Below are positions 43,107-52,182 of a stretch of 64,000 nt of DNA, piece by piece; position 1 is the first letter of the stretch, and every line of letters starts with the position of its first letter. The notes below the pieces were generated by a model, which was not told the DNA's origin, searched no databases, and saw only the letters and a program-made list of their open reading frames with translations. Source of the stretch: Cryobacterium sp. Y29 (GTDB lineage Bacteria > Actinomycetota > Actinomycetes > Actinomycetales > Microbacteriaceae); contig NZ_PJJN01000037.1 in NCBI RefSeq assembly GCF_002929825.1, positions 62,001-126,000 of the forward strand, written 5' to 3'. The position numbers and the translations under genes are program-made.

Positions 43107-45656
43107 CTACTGGCCGAGTCCGCGCACCAGAGTGACCACTTGCCGCATCGACAGACTGGGCAGATAGGCTTTGGCGAGGGCGAGCCCGATCTCCGGCAGC
43201 GCGACCGAGTCGGGGAACGCCATGAAGACCGGCGCATACTCGGGCTGGAACTTGCTTTTGAACGCCAGTAATGATCGAAACCCGTACACCGGCTCGAGCG
43301 TGCGACCAAGGTACTCGAGCAGACCAGTGGCAATACCGCCCTGCCGAGGGCCCGATGAGGGAGCGAGCGGCGCCACTGACAGGCTGAGAAACTCAATCTC
43401 CGGGCGTTCCCGCATGCGCTCAGCAGTTTGAGCGATCAGAAATTCCATGACGCCGTTGATACTGTCGGGACGGCGCCGCATAAAGTCGAGGGTCCAGCCC
43501 ACGATTTCACCGTCCCGGTAGGTCGGCAGCCAACTCGTCACGGCGTGCACGCGGTCTTCAGCGTCGACGGCGATCATGAGGCGCACCACCGGGTCACGCA
43601 ACTCGTCAAGGCCACCAAGGGTGAACCCCAGTTCGGGGAGTTCCTTCTCTTGAACCCACTGCTCAGAGATTTCGGCGATTTGGGCAGCTGCCGCGAACGA
43701 GAGCGACCGGTAGCTGGTCCACTCAGCCCGCACCCCAGCGCGGTCGGCGCGATTGATCGACGAGCGGATATCCTGCCATTTCTTCCCCGTCGTGCTCCAT
43801 CTGTTCGGCCGCAACAACGTCTCCTCCCCCACCTGCACACTCGGCCAGCCCAATGAGGCGAAAACTCCCTGCCAGTTCTCGTGCACGCTGTAGAAAACCG
43901 GAACCCAGCCGTTGTCGTCACACATGCGAGCGAAGAAAGCGACGGCGGCAACGGCCTCGGAGCGTGGTCCGACCGGCTCGGAGGTCGTGATGGCGATGCC
44001 GTTGACCACCCGGTAGGCGATGGCCGTGCGTCCGCTGGAGGTGAACCACAGCGAATTGCCGGTCCAGGTGGTCATGCAGCCGAGCGATCCGCCGCCATGC
44101 TCACAGAGGAGCGAGCGCAGTCGACTTGGTGCATCGGCGGTCTGGCCGACGGAGGCGCTCCGCAGGCAGACGATCGCCCCCACGAAGACGACGATCCAGA
44201 ATGCAGCGCCGACACCGTCATACAAGGCTGTGGAGAGAGGGTCGGCCGGAAGAAAAGACACTCGCTCCAGGCGCAGGAAACCGACCGGAATGAACCGCTC
44301 AGGCACATCCGCGAGCAGGTCGAGCAGAGTCACCGCAGGCCGAAAGTGATCGCGGAGCAGCCATCCGACCCCGAGATAGAACGTGGCGAGTGCGGCGAGA
44401 CTTCCAGCCGTGACGAGCAGAAATCGGCGACGCACGCCCGTGCGAGAGGCCACCGGAAAGTGGCGCAGATTGCCGAGGATGACGACGGCCACGGCGAGCG
44501 GCACGAGCACCGACACCGCGAGGATAAGCGTGACTTCGAAGTACCGGCCGGATTGCCACTGCCACACGTAGGCCTGCCCGAAGATCGGCAGCAGCCCGAA
44601 GTACCAGGCGGCGAGTATCGCCAATCCAACGTTGATCGTGATGGCCAGCCACGCGGCGAATCGCCGTCCGCGAGCCAGCCCGAAAGCTGCCACAACGAGG
44701 GTGAGCAGGGGCAGCAAGCTGACCAGCACGGGGCCGGCCCCGCCGATACGTTCGAGGCTGAGTTCCTGCACACACTGCCGGGTGATATCGCCCAGCCGGC
44801 AGCGGTCGATGACCGCCCCAGCGCTCGGTGCGTCCTGGGTGAGCAGCAGTCCAAGCGGTGCGAGCAGCCCAAAACGGGCGCCGGAAAAGATGGTGACGAC
44901 CGGACCGACGGCAACCATACCGACGATGGCGGCCAGCAGCGTGCGGGTTTCGTGGTCGGAACTGCGCCGCCACGACGCCACCCGGAGTGACGGGCGCCAG
45001 AGCCACCCCACACCAAGCCCGACAACCGCGGCCAGCAGGCGGTAGAGGTCGGAGGGCTGGCCGGAATAGAGCACGAGTACGAGCACCGTCGACAGCCCGA
45101 GCACGCGGATGCGACGCCGCCAGAGCGGGCCGACGAAGTAGCTGGCGGCCAGGGCGCTGCCGAACATGGGCGTGAAGGGGTCGATGGCCCACAACTCGCG
45201 CACGCCGCGCGACCACATTTCGCCCCCGGCGACACCGAGGTACTGGGCGCCGAGGCCGATTGCGGCACCGAGAATCGACGTCACCAGAAAGACGATGACG
45301 GTGCGGCGGGTTCCCATCAGCCGTTCGGCGAAACCCAGCAGAACCACTGCGCCGGCCAGCGCCAACAATAATTCGACGCCATTATCGACAAAGAACACCG
45401 AGGTGAGCGGAGACCACCAATGCCCGCGTTCGATGACCGACTCGTAGCCGGTGCCGAATAGCAGACGGATACCGCGGGCCGGTCCGGCGACTGCTCCCGT
45501 AGCGAGGCCCACCGCGAGCAGTGCCACGGCATAGAAGACGGCGAAGGGTCGCTGGCTGGACCATCGGTAAAGCGATCGCAGGGCGGAGCCTCTCGCGGGT
45601 TCGCTCCCGGGCGGTCCGAGGGCGGTTGCGTCGCTCGTGATGTCGTTGGTGGTCAC
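43107..45656 (-). CDS. Aminoacyl-phosphatidylglycerol-synthase-like protein (DUF2156 C-terminus)
   Basis: The 849-residue protein combines an N-terminal membrane part of about 12 helices with a C-terminal DUF2156 (GNAT-like) domain of ~330 residues. The first part contains a rhomboid-like stretch (RLLFGTGYESVIERGHWWSPL...). The C-terminal domain starts near SLGCMTTWTGNSLWFTSSG and includes GKKWQDIRSSINRADRAG and WTLDFMRRRPDSINGVMEFL. In MprF-type proteins this domain transfers an amino acid from aminoacyl-tRNA to phosphatidylglycerol and the membrane part flips the lipid, altering surface charge. The amino acid is not predictable. The start overlaps the esterase stop by 4 nt. Confidence 0.82.
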   Translation of the reverse strand: MTTNDITSDATALGPPGSEPARGSALRSLYRWSSQRPFAVFYAVALLAVGLATGAVAGPARGIRLLFGTGYESVIERGHWWSPLTSVFFVDNGVELLLALAGAVVLLGFAERLMGTRRTVIVFLVTSILGAAIGLGAQYLGVAGGEMWSRGVRELWAIDPFTPMFGSALAASYFVGPLWRRRIRVLGLSTVLVLVLYSGQPSDLYRLLAAVVGLGVGWLWRPSLRVASWRRSSDHETRTLLAAIVGMVAVGPVVTIFSGARFGLLAPLGLLLTQDAPSAGAVIDRCRLGDITRQCVQELSLERIGGAGPVLVSLLPLLTLVVAAFGLARGRRFAAWLAITINVGLAILAAWYFGLLPIFGQAYVWQWQSGRYFEVTLILAVSVLVPLAVAVVILGNLRHFPVASRTGVRRRFLLVTAGSLAALATFYLGVGWLLRDHFRPAVTLLDLLADVPERFIPVGFLRLERVSFLPADPLSTALYDGVGAAFWIVVFVGAIVCLRSASVGQTADAPSRLRSLLCEHGGGSLGCMTTWTGNSLWFTSSGRTAIAYRVVNGIAITTSEPVGPRSEAVAAVAFFARMCDDNGWVPVFYSVHENWQGVFASLGWPSVQVGEETLLRPNRWSTTGKKWQDIRSSINRADRAGVRAEWTSYRSLSFAAAAQIAEISEQWVQEKELPELGFTLGGLDELRDPVVRLMIAVDAEDRVHAVTSWLPTYRDGEIVGWTLDFMRRRPDSINGVMEFLIAQTAERMRERPEIEFLSLSVAPLAPSSGPRQGGIATGLLEYLGRTLEPVYGFRSLLAFKSKFQPEYAPVFMAFPDSVALPEIGLALAKAYLPSLSMRQVVTLVRGLGQ

Positions 45657-47013
45657 CTCGTCGTCGCAATCACGGCCGGCGCGAGCAATGCGGTACGTGC
45701 GGCGATGATCGGCAGGGCCGTGGTCCAGGCATAATCAACCGTTCGCCAGTCGTGGGCCGTACCGGGTGACTCGAACAAGTGGGTAACGACGCCGGCGCGC
45801 TGGGCGGCATCCGCTACCGCGTGCACCCCCGGCAGAAAGCGTATATCGTCGTCGCCGACCACAAAAATGGCACCGAGCTCGGCGCAGGGTTGGCGGGCGG
45901 CGAGAATAGCGGAGGGCGCAGCCGCGGCGTAGAGGGAAGCGCTGCCACCAAAACCGGATTGCACGGTGTGCGCCTCACTTCCGTTTCTGGGAACGAGCTC
46001 TCCCGCGATGTCCAAGATGGTAGCGTACAGCTCCGGGTGCGCAGCGCCGAGTTGAATGGAGCACGTGCCGCCCTGGGAGAAACCGGCGATGGTCCACCCG
46101 GAAGGTTGGGCGGTGACGTGCAAGTGCGACCTGATCCAAACCGGAACGTCGACGGTGAGATAGCTGGCCGAATTGCCGAGCGCTGAGTCGACACACATCG
46201 GATTGTGGCTCGGCGCGCCGAGTTGATCGGGAACGACAACGATGGGGGCGAGACCGTAATGCGCTCGCGCGTACGTATCGAGAATGCCCGCCAACCGGTC
46301 GGACGTGAACACGTCGCTCGGGCTGCCCGGCTGCCCGGCTGCCCGGAGAGCATCTCGACCACCGGCAGGGCCGGCGGGTTCGCGCGACGCACCGCCGGCG
46401 GCAGATAGACCAACGCGTCGCGGGAGACGAAACCCGAGCTGGTAGCCGGAATGGTGACCGTACCGACGACCCCGGAGTCGATGGATGCTGTGCTGCTGGC
46501 CGCATTCGCTGGGTCGGGATGCACGGCTGGAGTCTGGGCAGCGTGGGCCTGTGCGGTTGCGAGGCCCGCGTCAACGGGCGGATAGCTTGCGAGCCCGAGG
46601 GCGACACGCAGGGTGGGAAATTCACCGACATCGGCGTTGATTCCCGCCGCAGCGCTGAGCAGACAGAGTCCGATGGCGCCAACGGCGACGCCGCGGCGCC
46701 ACCGCACCTGGCCGCTGAGATTCAGCACGACCACGCTAAGGCTCGCCCCCAGGGCAGCGGTCCACAGACCGGTTCCGGTCGAGAACGAGACACCCCACGG
46801 GTCCCAGACGTCGGTGATAACCCAGGCCAGGGCCCAACCGCCGCACGCACCGACGACGGCGCCAATGACGGTGATCACGGCGCGACGCACGCCGGTGGGG
46901 CCGAGCAGCACGAGCAGCAGCGCGAGTCCGGTGACCGCGTAGAGCGTTCCCAGTACGGGCGCGTCGATAAGACTGATATCGAGCGGGCTGAAAGCCGAAA
47001 ACGACGAGTTCAT
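45653..47013 (-). pseudogene. Membrane-anchored esterase with 8-bp-repeat frameshift
   Basis: The gene reads as one protein only across a frame change. The first frame starts at ATG 47013 with about four membrane helices and then FVSRDALVYLPPAVRRA, an esterase-D/Ag85-like hydrolase entry. The second, 45653-46312, holds the core: TIAGFSQGGTC (nucleophile Ser), VVGDDDIRFL (Asp) and SPGTAHDW (His). At the junction the 8-mer GGGCAGCC is present three times (46321-46344, minus strand). With two copies the sequence continues in frame as LSGQPGSPSDVFTSDR. Thus an extra repeat unit breaks it. The gene overlaps the MprF-like gene by 4 nt. It may hydrolyse the aminoacylated lipid, or be phase variable. 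Confidence 0.85.
46321..46344. repeat. Three tandem copies of an 8-bp unit inside the esterase gene
   Basis: Plus strand GGCTGCCC x3, followed by GG. Because 8 is not a multiple of 3, gain or loss of a unit switches the frame of the esterase gene. Confidence 0.9.
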
Positions 47014-47199
47014 TGAGAGCCTCCGGAATCACTGTGATACCACCCGCACGCTTCGTGGACGGGCATCGCTGAGTTACCAGCCGGCGCCCGGCCAAGTCAT
47101 AGCCGAGTGACAGCCCACGCACAGGGGCGCCCGGCTGCCATCCCGATCGCATCGGGACTTTCGCTCGACTAAGGTCGCGGAGTTATGGGGCAAATAGAG

Positions 47200-48420
47200 T
47201 TATGGGGCAAAGAGCAGTACGGCGAACATGCCAAACAGCACCAGGTGGACAGCTCCGTGGAGGGCAGTGGTGCGCGGCGAGAAATAGGTGATGATGCTCG
47301 CTGCCAGTGTCACTGCGATGAGCACCATATTTGCGCTCGATTCCCCAAGAATGACTTCTTGGCCTGTCGCTAGACCGATGATCAGTACTGTCGGGATGGT
47401 GAGCCCGACCGTAGACACGAACGCCCCGAGTCCGAGGTTGAGGGTGCGTTGGCCCTCGTCAGCCAGTGCCGCCCGAACTGCGGTCATCGCCTCTGGCGTG
47501 AAGACGATGATCGCGATGATCACCCCGCCCAACGCGACTGGAGCGCCCGTGGCCGTGATACCGGCGTCGACCAGGATCCCAAGGTCGTGGGCGAGCAGCA
47601 CGATCGGCAGGACGGTACCGACCAGCAGGAGGACCCGCCGAACCAGCTCGCCCCTGCCCATGCCGACGACAGCGGCCGCACGAGAGTCGGGGCGGGTTTT
47701 TGGAATCTCGGCGGTCGTGACGCTTCCAAAGATCGCCTGGGCGTGGCTGGGCTGCGTGAACAACGCCCGGTTCTTCCCCGTCTGCAGGTAGATGAAGAAC
47801 CCGTAGAGTGCCGCCGCCAGTACCGAGACGGCGATGGCCTGCGCGGGCACGAGACTCCCGTTGGAAGTGGACACTATAAAGTTTGGCAGCACGAGCGTAC
47901 ACAGCGACAACACGGCGATCATCGCAACGTAGACCGACGCGCCTTCCATGTTGTAGCGCTGCGGGCCGTGCTTCATGCCGCCGAGGAGGAGGGACACACC
48001 CATGACTCCGTTGATGATGATCATCATGACGGCGAACACCGAGTCGCGTGCGATCGTCGACGATCCCGACGGCCCAAGCATGACCGAGGAAATGAGGACG
48101 ACTTCAATGATGACGACGGTCAACGTCAGAACCAACGTACCGAATGGTTCTCCCAGCTTGTGGGCCAGCTTCTCGGCCTGGTGGACGACTCCGAACGCGG
48201 CGACCATGATCGCCGCGAGGACGATCAGGAACACGCCCACCGCGACTGCCACACTCGGCGGGTGGGCGACAAGATCATGGCCGACTGTCAGCACGCCGAT
48301 CGAGACCAGCCATGCAATCGCGAGGGTCATCGTCGTTGATCGGCTCAGCAGAGCCCGCCAACCATCGTTCGAGCGGACCTCGGTCGGGGTGTGAGAATCA
48401 ACGTGGCGCTTGATGGGCAT
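47200..48420 (-). CDS. Ca2+:H+ antiporter, CaCA superfamily (ChaA-like)
   Basis: The 406-residue inner-membrane protein has 11 or so helices in two Na_Ca_ex halves. The first conserved acidic helix reads GEPFGTLVLTLTVVIIEVVL and the second GVIIAIIVFTPEAMTAVRAA. Both match ChaA, which exports Ca2+ or Na+ in exchange for protons at high pH. A His-rich cytosolic loop with a Lys-containing segment links the halves. ATG 48420 has a weak ribosome site. No riboswitch was recognised in the 175 bp upstream. A short perfect hairpin (47141-47157) lies just past its 3' end. Confidence 0.9.
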   Translation of the reverse strand: MPIKRHVDSHTPTEVRSNDGWRALLSRSTTMTLAIAWLVSIGVLTVGHDLVAHPPSVAVAVGVFLIVLAAIMVAAFGVVHQAEKLAHKLGEPFGTLVLTLTVVIIEVVLISSVMLGPSGSSTIARDSVFAVMMIIINGVMGVSLLLGGMKHGPQRYNMEGASVYVAMIAVLSLCTLVLPNFIVSTSNGSLVPAQAIAVSVLAAALYGFFIYLQTGKNRALFTQPSHAQAIFGSVTTAEIPKTRPDSRAAAVVGMGRGELVRRVLLLVGTVLPIVLLAHDLGILVDAGITATGAPVALGGVIIAIIVFTPEAMTAVRAALADEGQRTLNLGLGAFVSTVGLTIPTVLIIGLATGQEVILGESSANMVLIAVTLAASIITYFSPRTTALHGAVHLVLFGMFAVLLFAP

Positions 48421-48596
48421 GAGCCTGCCTTAATCGGAGGCCGTCCCCCTACAAACCGCGGCATCCGAGGTCGTCCCGTGACGCATGAACACAGCATGCA
48501 TTCACCACAGAGATGATACCAGAAGCATGGTTTTCACCGGAGATCACCGGGTTTAGACCTACACCGAAGTGTCTAACAATGAGGCACTCCGAGAAC

Positions 48597-48995
48597 TCAT
48601 GACGATTGCGAAGACGATACTTCCGGTGTTGCGGCTTCGGCGTGCTGTTCGGGCCAGATTGCACGGAGGATACGGATGGTGTCGTCCAGGCCAGTGCCGG
48701 CGTGGGTGCTGATAGTGACGAGTTGGCGGGCGGCTTCCAAAACCGGTCGCGGTGTCCTCGCCGCGCTTCGGCTGACACGGGTTCCCCCGCCGGTGCGGGC
48801 GGTGAGATAGCCCTCGGTTTCGAGCGCCTTGTATGCCTTTGCGACGGTGCCAGGGGCTACGTCGAGGTCCTTCGCCAGCTGACGAACCGAGGGAAGGCGC
48901 TCGGCGGCTGCAAGCCGCCCCGAAGCGATCAGCCCGCGGATTTGATCGCGGATCTGCTCCGTGGGCGGCGCGAAGCCTGACAAGGTGATGATCAT
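48597..48995 (-). CDS. GntR-family regulator, YtrA type
   Basis: The 132-residue protein has the GntR winged helix at the N-terminus: PPTEQIRDQIRGLIASGRL, then LPSVRQLAKDLDVAPGTVAK and a GYLTARTGGGTRV wing. The C-terminal part is only ~60 residues of helices, as in YtrA-type regulators, which usually control linked membrane transport genes. The gene overlaps the membrane-protein stop by 4 nt (ATGA), so it is the second gene of the operon. The double palindrome at 49929-49970 upstream of the operon is its probable operator, giving autoregulation. Confidence 0.88.
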   Translation of the reverse strand: MIITLSGFAPPTEQIRDQIRGLIASGRLAAAERLPSVRQLAKDLDVAPGTVAKAYKALETEGYLTARTGGGTRVSRSAARTPRPVLEAARQLVTISTHAGTGLDDTIRILRAIWPEQHAEAATPEVSSSQSS

Positions 48996-49909
48996 GATCT
49001 GACGGTGGCTGAAGCACGCCGCGTAGACGGGATCGCGGACAGGGCGACCGCGGCCCAGAGGGTAAGCCCGAGTGCAGCGGCGACACTGGACGCGCCGGTG
49101 AGCGCCGGCTGTAGCGCGGCGAACGTCGTCCAGAACGTCACGCCTCCCTCCGAGGTCGGGAACCACGACCGTATCGAGGCAGTCCCGGCGAGCGAGCCGA
49201 AGATAAGCCCGAGGTGCACGAGGAGCGCACCTGTTCCGACCAAGAGGACGTTACGTGCGCGGACGGACCGGATATGCACATCACGCGCTTGGTCATGGTC
49301 AAGTGCTGGTCGGGAGATAAGGACCAGGTCGAGTACGACGATCGCGATCATGAGTCCGATGAGGATCAGACAGGGTACGGAGTAGAACCATCCATAGATG
49401 CTGGTACCCATAATCCGTTCCCCACCGAGGTCCACGGTGTACATCGTGTATCGGCCTGTCACCTCATCCGGCTCCGAGACGGCACCAGCCGTGAAGGTGG
49501 CAACGAGGATGAGCGCGAGGACCACGGTAGGAGTGACGAACCACCACCCGCGCGCGAAACTAAGCGCCGTCCGGGGCGTGAGGTCCGCAGCGCCCCGCCC
49601 GCGTCGTGCCCGAACGGGGAAAGCGACGAGCACCAAGCCGAGGATGCCGAGCCATAGCGGGATCGCGAACCGGTAGTCGGAGTACCACTCCCAGACCCCA
49701 CTCGGAACCTCGAGCACTAGCGGCAGTAGCCCATCCATTAGCCGCGCCGCGACCCCACCAAGCAAAAGAGTCAGCCCCGCCGCCAGAGAAAACGCGCTCG
49801 GGCTGCCGCCAGGCTGCTCCCTCTTGCACCCCCAAACCAGCCACCACACCGACGCGAGAACAATGCCCGCTGCCACAGGGCCCAGCACCATGAAGAACAA
49901 CCAAACCAT
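48992..49909 (-). CDS. Hypothetical integral membrane protein paired with the GntR regulator
   Basis: The 305-residue protein from ATG 49909 (AGGGG site about 10 nt upstream) has seven or eight hydrophobic segments, with Trp-rich parts (MVWLFFMVLGPVAAGIVLAS, WWLVWG, VPSGVWEWYSDYRFAIPLW). An extracytoplasmic loop contains EVTGRYTMYTVDLGGERIMG. No ABC ATPase is adjacent, although YtrA-type regulators often sit with ABC exporters. The family may be of the DUF1648/SdpI general kind, but I cannot confirm. A role in envelope stress or antimicrobial resistance is a guess from the regulator's family. Confidence 0.65.
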   Translation of the reverse strand: MVWLFFMVLGPVAAGIVLASVWWLVWGCKREQPGGSPSAFSLAAGLTLLLGGVAARLMDGLLPLVLEVPSGVWEWYSDYRFAIPLWLGILGLVLVAFPVRARRGRGAADLTPRTALSFARGWWFVTPTVVLALILVATFTAGAVSEPDEVTGRYTMYTVDLGGERIMGTSIYGWFYSVPCLILIGLMIAIVVLDLVLISRPALDHDQARDVHIRSVRARNVLLVGTGALLVHLGLIFGSLAGTASIRSWFPTSEGGVTFWTTFAALQPALTGASSVAAALGLTLWAAVALSAIPSTRRASATVRS

Positions 49910-49928
49910 CTCTACCACCCCTCGACTT

Positions 49929-49970
49929 GTATCACTCAAACGATACACTTATGTATCACTCAATTGATAC
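49929..49970 (-). promoter_or_regulatory. Tandem palindromic operators for the GntR regulator
   Basis: Two 18-bp palindromes, GTATCACTCAAACGATAC (49929-49946) and GTATCACTCAATTGATAC (49953-49970), share GTATCACTCAA and GATAC ends and have centres 24 bp apart. They lie 20-61 bp upstream of the membrane-protein start. Spacing and symmetry fit two regulator dimers on the same DNA face. Confidence 0.8.
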
Positions 49971-50811
49971 GCTGCCAACACCCCCTTGAACCTCACTCGC
50001 CAAAGAAGCACCGCACGACGCTCACGAGCCGCTGGGCATCCGTGAGTCTCACATCCCCAGAGATAAGCAATATCTCAAAACCGCCGAGTCATCTGAGGCG
50101 TCTGAGGTGAATTCGTGATAGCCGCAAAATGCCCAGGGATAGGGCGCACAAAAACATTCTTGTTGCGTTGACTCTCAGAATCCGCTCCTCCTTCACCGGG
50201 CATTTTCTCGGGCGAGCCTTACGGAATCATTGCCCTCTCGGCACCCGAGGGAACAACCCGAGGGAACAATGTAGACAATGATGATTCGAAGGTGTCCGGG
50301 TCGCCGTCCCAGCAAACGCACGTCATTGTGATGGCCAGCGGAGTCGCTCGCCTGCCGCTGGGCACTGGGTAATTCGTGTGTGGTCGGGGCTCTTCGCAGT
50401 GACCACCCCAGGGCTTGTGCCTGCCGCGCACGTGGGCATGGGCAGCGTCACACCGGACGCCTCCGGGATCACGATCGGAATCGTGGAACTTCCCGCTGGG
50501 CGCACCCTCGAACAGCTCGGCACGGCGTTCGCACAAGCCTTGCAGCGACCGGATGTTCCCATTGCAGTGGAAGTCAGCGCACGGTTGTGCCATTCAATGG
50601 CTGAGCGCCAAGGGTTCCGTTCGCGGGTGTTTGTGGGCCCGGGCGTGCGAGGGGCCGCCAGGGTGTCGAAGCGGCGCCCGACGGATGGTTGCGGTACTTT
50701 TCTCAGCCTGCTCCGAGTGCCTTTGGTACTCTGGTGACACAATGGACCCTGATAAACCCTCGCCCCTTCCATCGCTTCTTCGCACAATGTCCCCAAATTT
50801 GAGGGGGCCAC
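49971..50811. other. 840-bp region with no confident gene
   Basis: A plus-strand frame ending at 50737 contains a protein-like stretch of ~60 residues (SGITIGIVELPAGRTLEQL...), possibly a remnant of a larger gene. It has no ribosome site and no recognised motif, so I do not call it. The 100 bp before 50812 should contain the promoter of the CNNM/CBS pair. Confidence 0.4.
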
Positions 50812-52182
50812 ATGCTGTTTGAGTGGGCGATGGTGGGGGTGGGCCTGCTCCTGACCGTGGGTACGGGTATATTCGTTGCGGCCGAGTTTTCTCTTGTCAC
50901 GTTGAACCGCAACGATCTTGAGGCCCGTCAGGAACGCGGCGAAAAGCGCCTCGGACCGACTATCAAGGCGCTGAAGATCACGTCGACGCACCTGTCCAGC
51001 GCGCAATTGGGCATCACCCTGACCACACTGCTGACTGGGTTCACGTTCGAGCCCGCAATCACATCATTGCTGACGGAGCCCTTGGCAGGAGTCGGTATAC
51101 CCGACGGCCTGATCCCCGTGCTCGGCTCCATCATCGCGATTTCGGTGGCGACACTGTTCTCCATGGTGATCGGCGAGCTTGTGCCGAAAAACTTTGCTTT
51201 GGCCGTACCGTTGGCCACGGCCAAAATCGTCGTGCCCCCGCAAGCACTGTTCACTGCAGTGTTCAAACCCATCATCTTGCTATTCAACAACACCGCCAAT
51301 GCCCTGATCCGTCTGGTGGGCATCGAGCCCAAGGAAGAACTATCTGGGGCGCGCACCGCGGAAGAGCTCAGCTTCCTGGTGCGGCGGTCGGCTCTGGAGG
51401 GCGTGCTCGACACCGATCACGCGGCGATGCTGCACCGCACGCTCCGGTTCGCCGATCACACGGTCGCCGACGTCATGACACCTCGGGTGCGGATGGCCTC
51501 CGTCCAGGTCGCTGATACGGCCGACAGTATCGTGCGGCTCTCTACGGCCACCGGCTACTCGCGTTTTCCGGTCATCGATAAAAACTCCGACGACATCGTC
51601 GGTATCCTGCACGTCAAGCAGGCCTTCGCGGTCGAGCTCGACCGCCGCGATCAGATCACTGCCGACGAACTCAAGATGGACGCGCTGCGTGTGCCCGAGT
51701 CGATGGCCGTGGACACCCTCCTCGCTCTGCTGCGTAAGCAGGGCTTCCAGATCGCTGTCGTCGCTGATGAATACGGCGGAACGGCGGGCATCGTCACGTT
51801 GGAAGACCTCGTCGAAGAACTCGTGGGCGAGCTGGAAGACGAGCATGATCGGGCGAAAGCTGGCGTCATCCGCTCGGGGCGGTCCGTGGTGTTCGACGCC
51901 AGCTGGCGGCCGGACGAACTGTTCGACCGTGCCGGTGTCACCGTTCCCGACGACGGCGACTACGAAACCGTTGCCGGGTTCATCGCCGACCAACTCGACC
52001 GGATTCCCGAGGTGGGCGACGAGGTCCCTATCGATGGAGGGCTCCTGCGGATCGACCGGGTGGATGGCGTGCAGGTTCAACGCGTGCGCTACACCCCGTC
52101 CGACCCGGAGCACGACCCCAGTCTGGCCACCAGACACGACCGAATCGTCAACCAGATCCAGAAGGACCTAACCCATGAGTGA
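50812..52182 (+). CDS. CNNM/HlyC-CorC family transporter with CBS domains
   Basis: The 456-residue protein has the full plan: CNNM (DUF21) membrane domain with three to four helices (MLFEWAMVGVGLLLTVGTGIFVAAEFSLV; AISVATLFSMVIGELVPKN), a pair of CBS domains (residues ~215-335; DVMTPRVRMA and the EEYGG-like DEYGGTAGIVTLEDLVEELVG) and a C-terminal CorC_HlyC domain (about 345-435). Homologues transport or regulate Mg2+/Co2+ in response to nucleotide binding. It starts with a GAGGGGG ribosome site and overlaps the next gene by 8 nt. Confidence 0.93.
   Translation: MLFEWAMVGVGLLLTVGTGIFVAAEFSLVTLNRNDLEARQERGEKRLGPTIKALKITSTHLSSAQLGITLTTLLTGFTFEPAITSLLTEPLAGVGIPDGLIPVLGSIIAISVATLFSMVIGELVPKNFALAVPLATAKIVVPPQALFTAVFKPIILLFNNTANALIRLVGIEPKEELSGARTAEELSFLVRRSALEGVLDTDHAAMLHRTLRFADHTVADVMTPRVRMASVQVADTADSIVRLSTATGYSRFPVIDKNSDDIVGILHVKQAFAVELDRRDQITADELKMDALRVPESMAVDTLLALLRKQGFQIAVVADEYGGTAGIVTLEDLVEELVGELEDEHDRAKAGVIRSGRSVVFDASWRPDELFDRAGVTVPDDGDYETVAGFIADQLDRIPEVGDEVPIDGGLLRIDRVDGVQVQRVRYTPSDPEHDPSLATRHDRIVNQIQKDLTHE

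Noticed and set aside
47141-47157. 7-bp hairpin TCCCGAT/ATCGGGA past the antiporter gene as a terminator
   Set aside because: It is short and has no T run in the minus direction. It is only mentioned in the antiporter entry.
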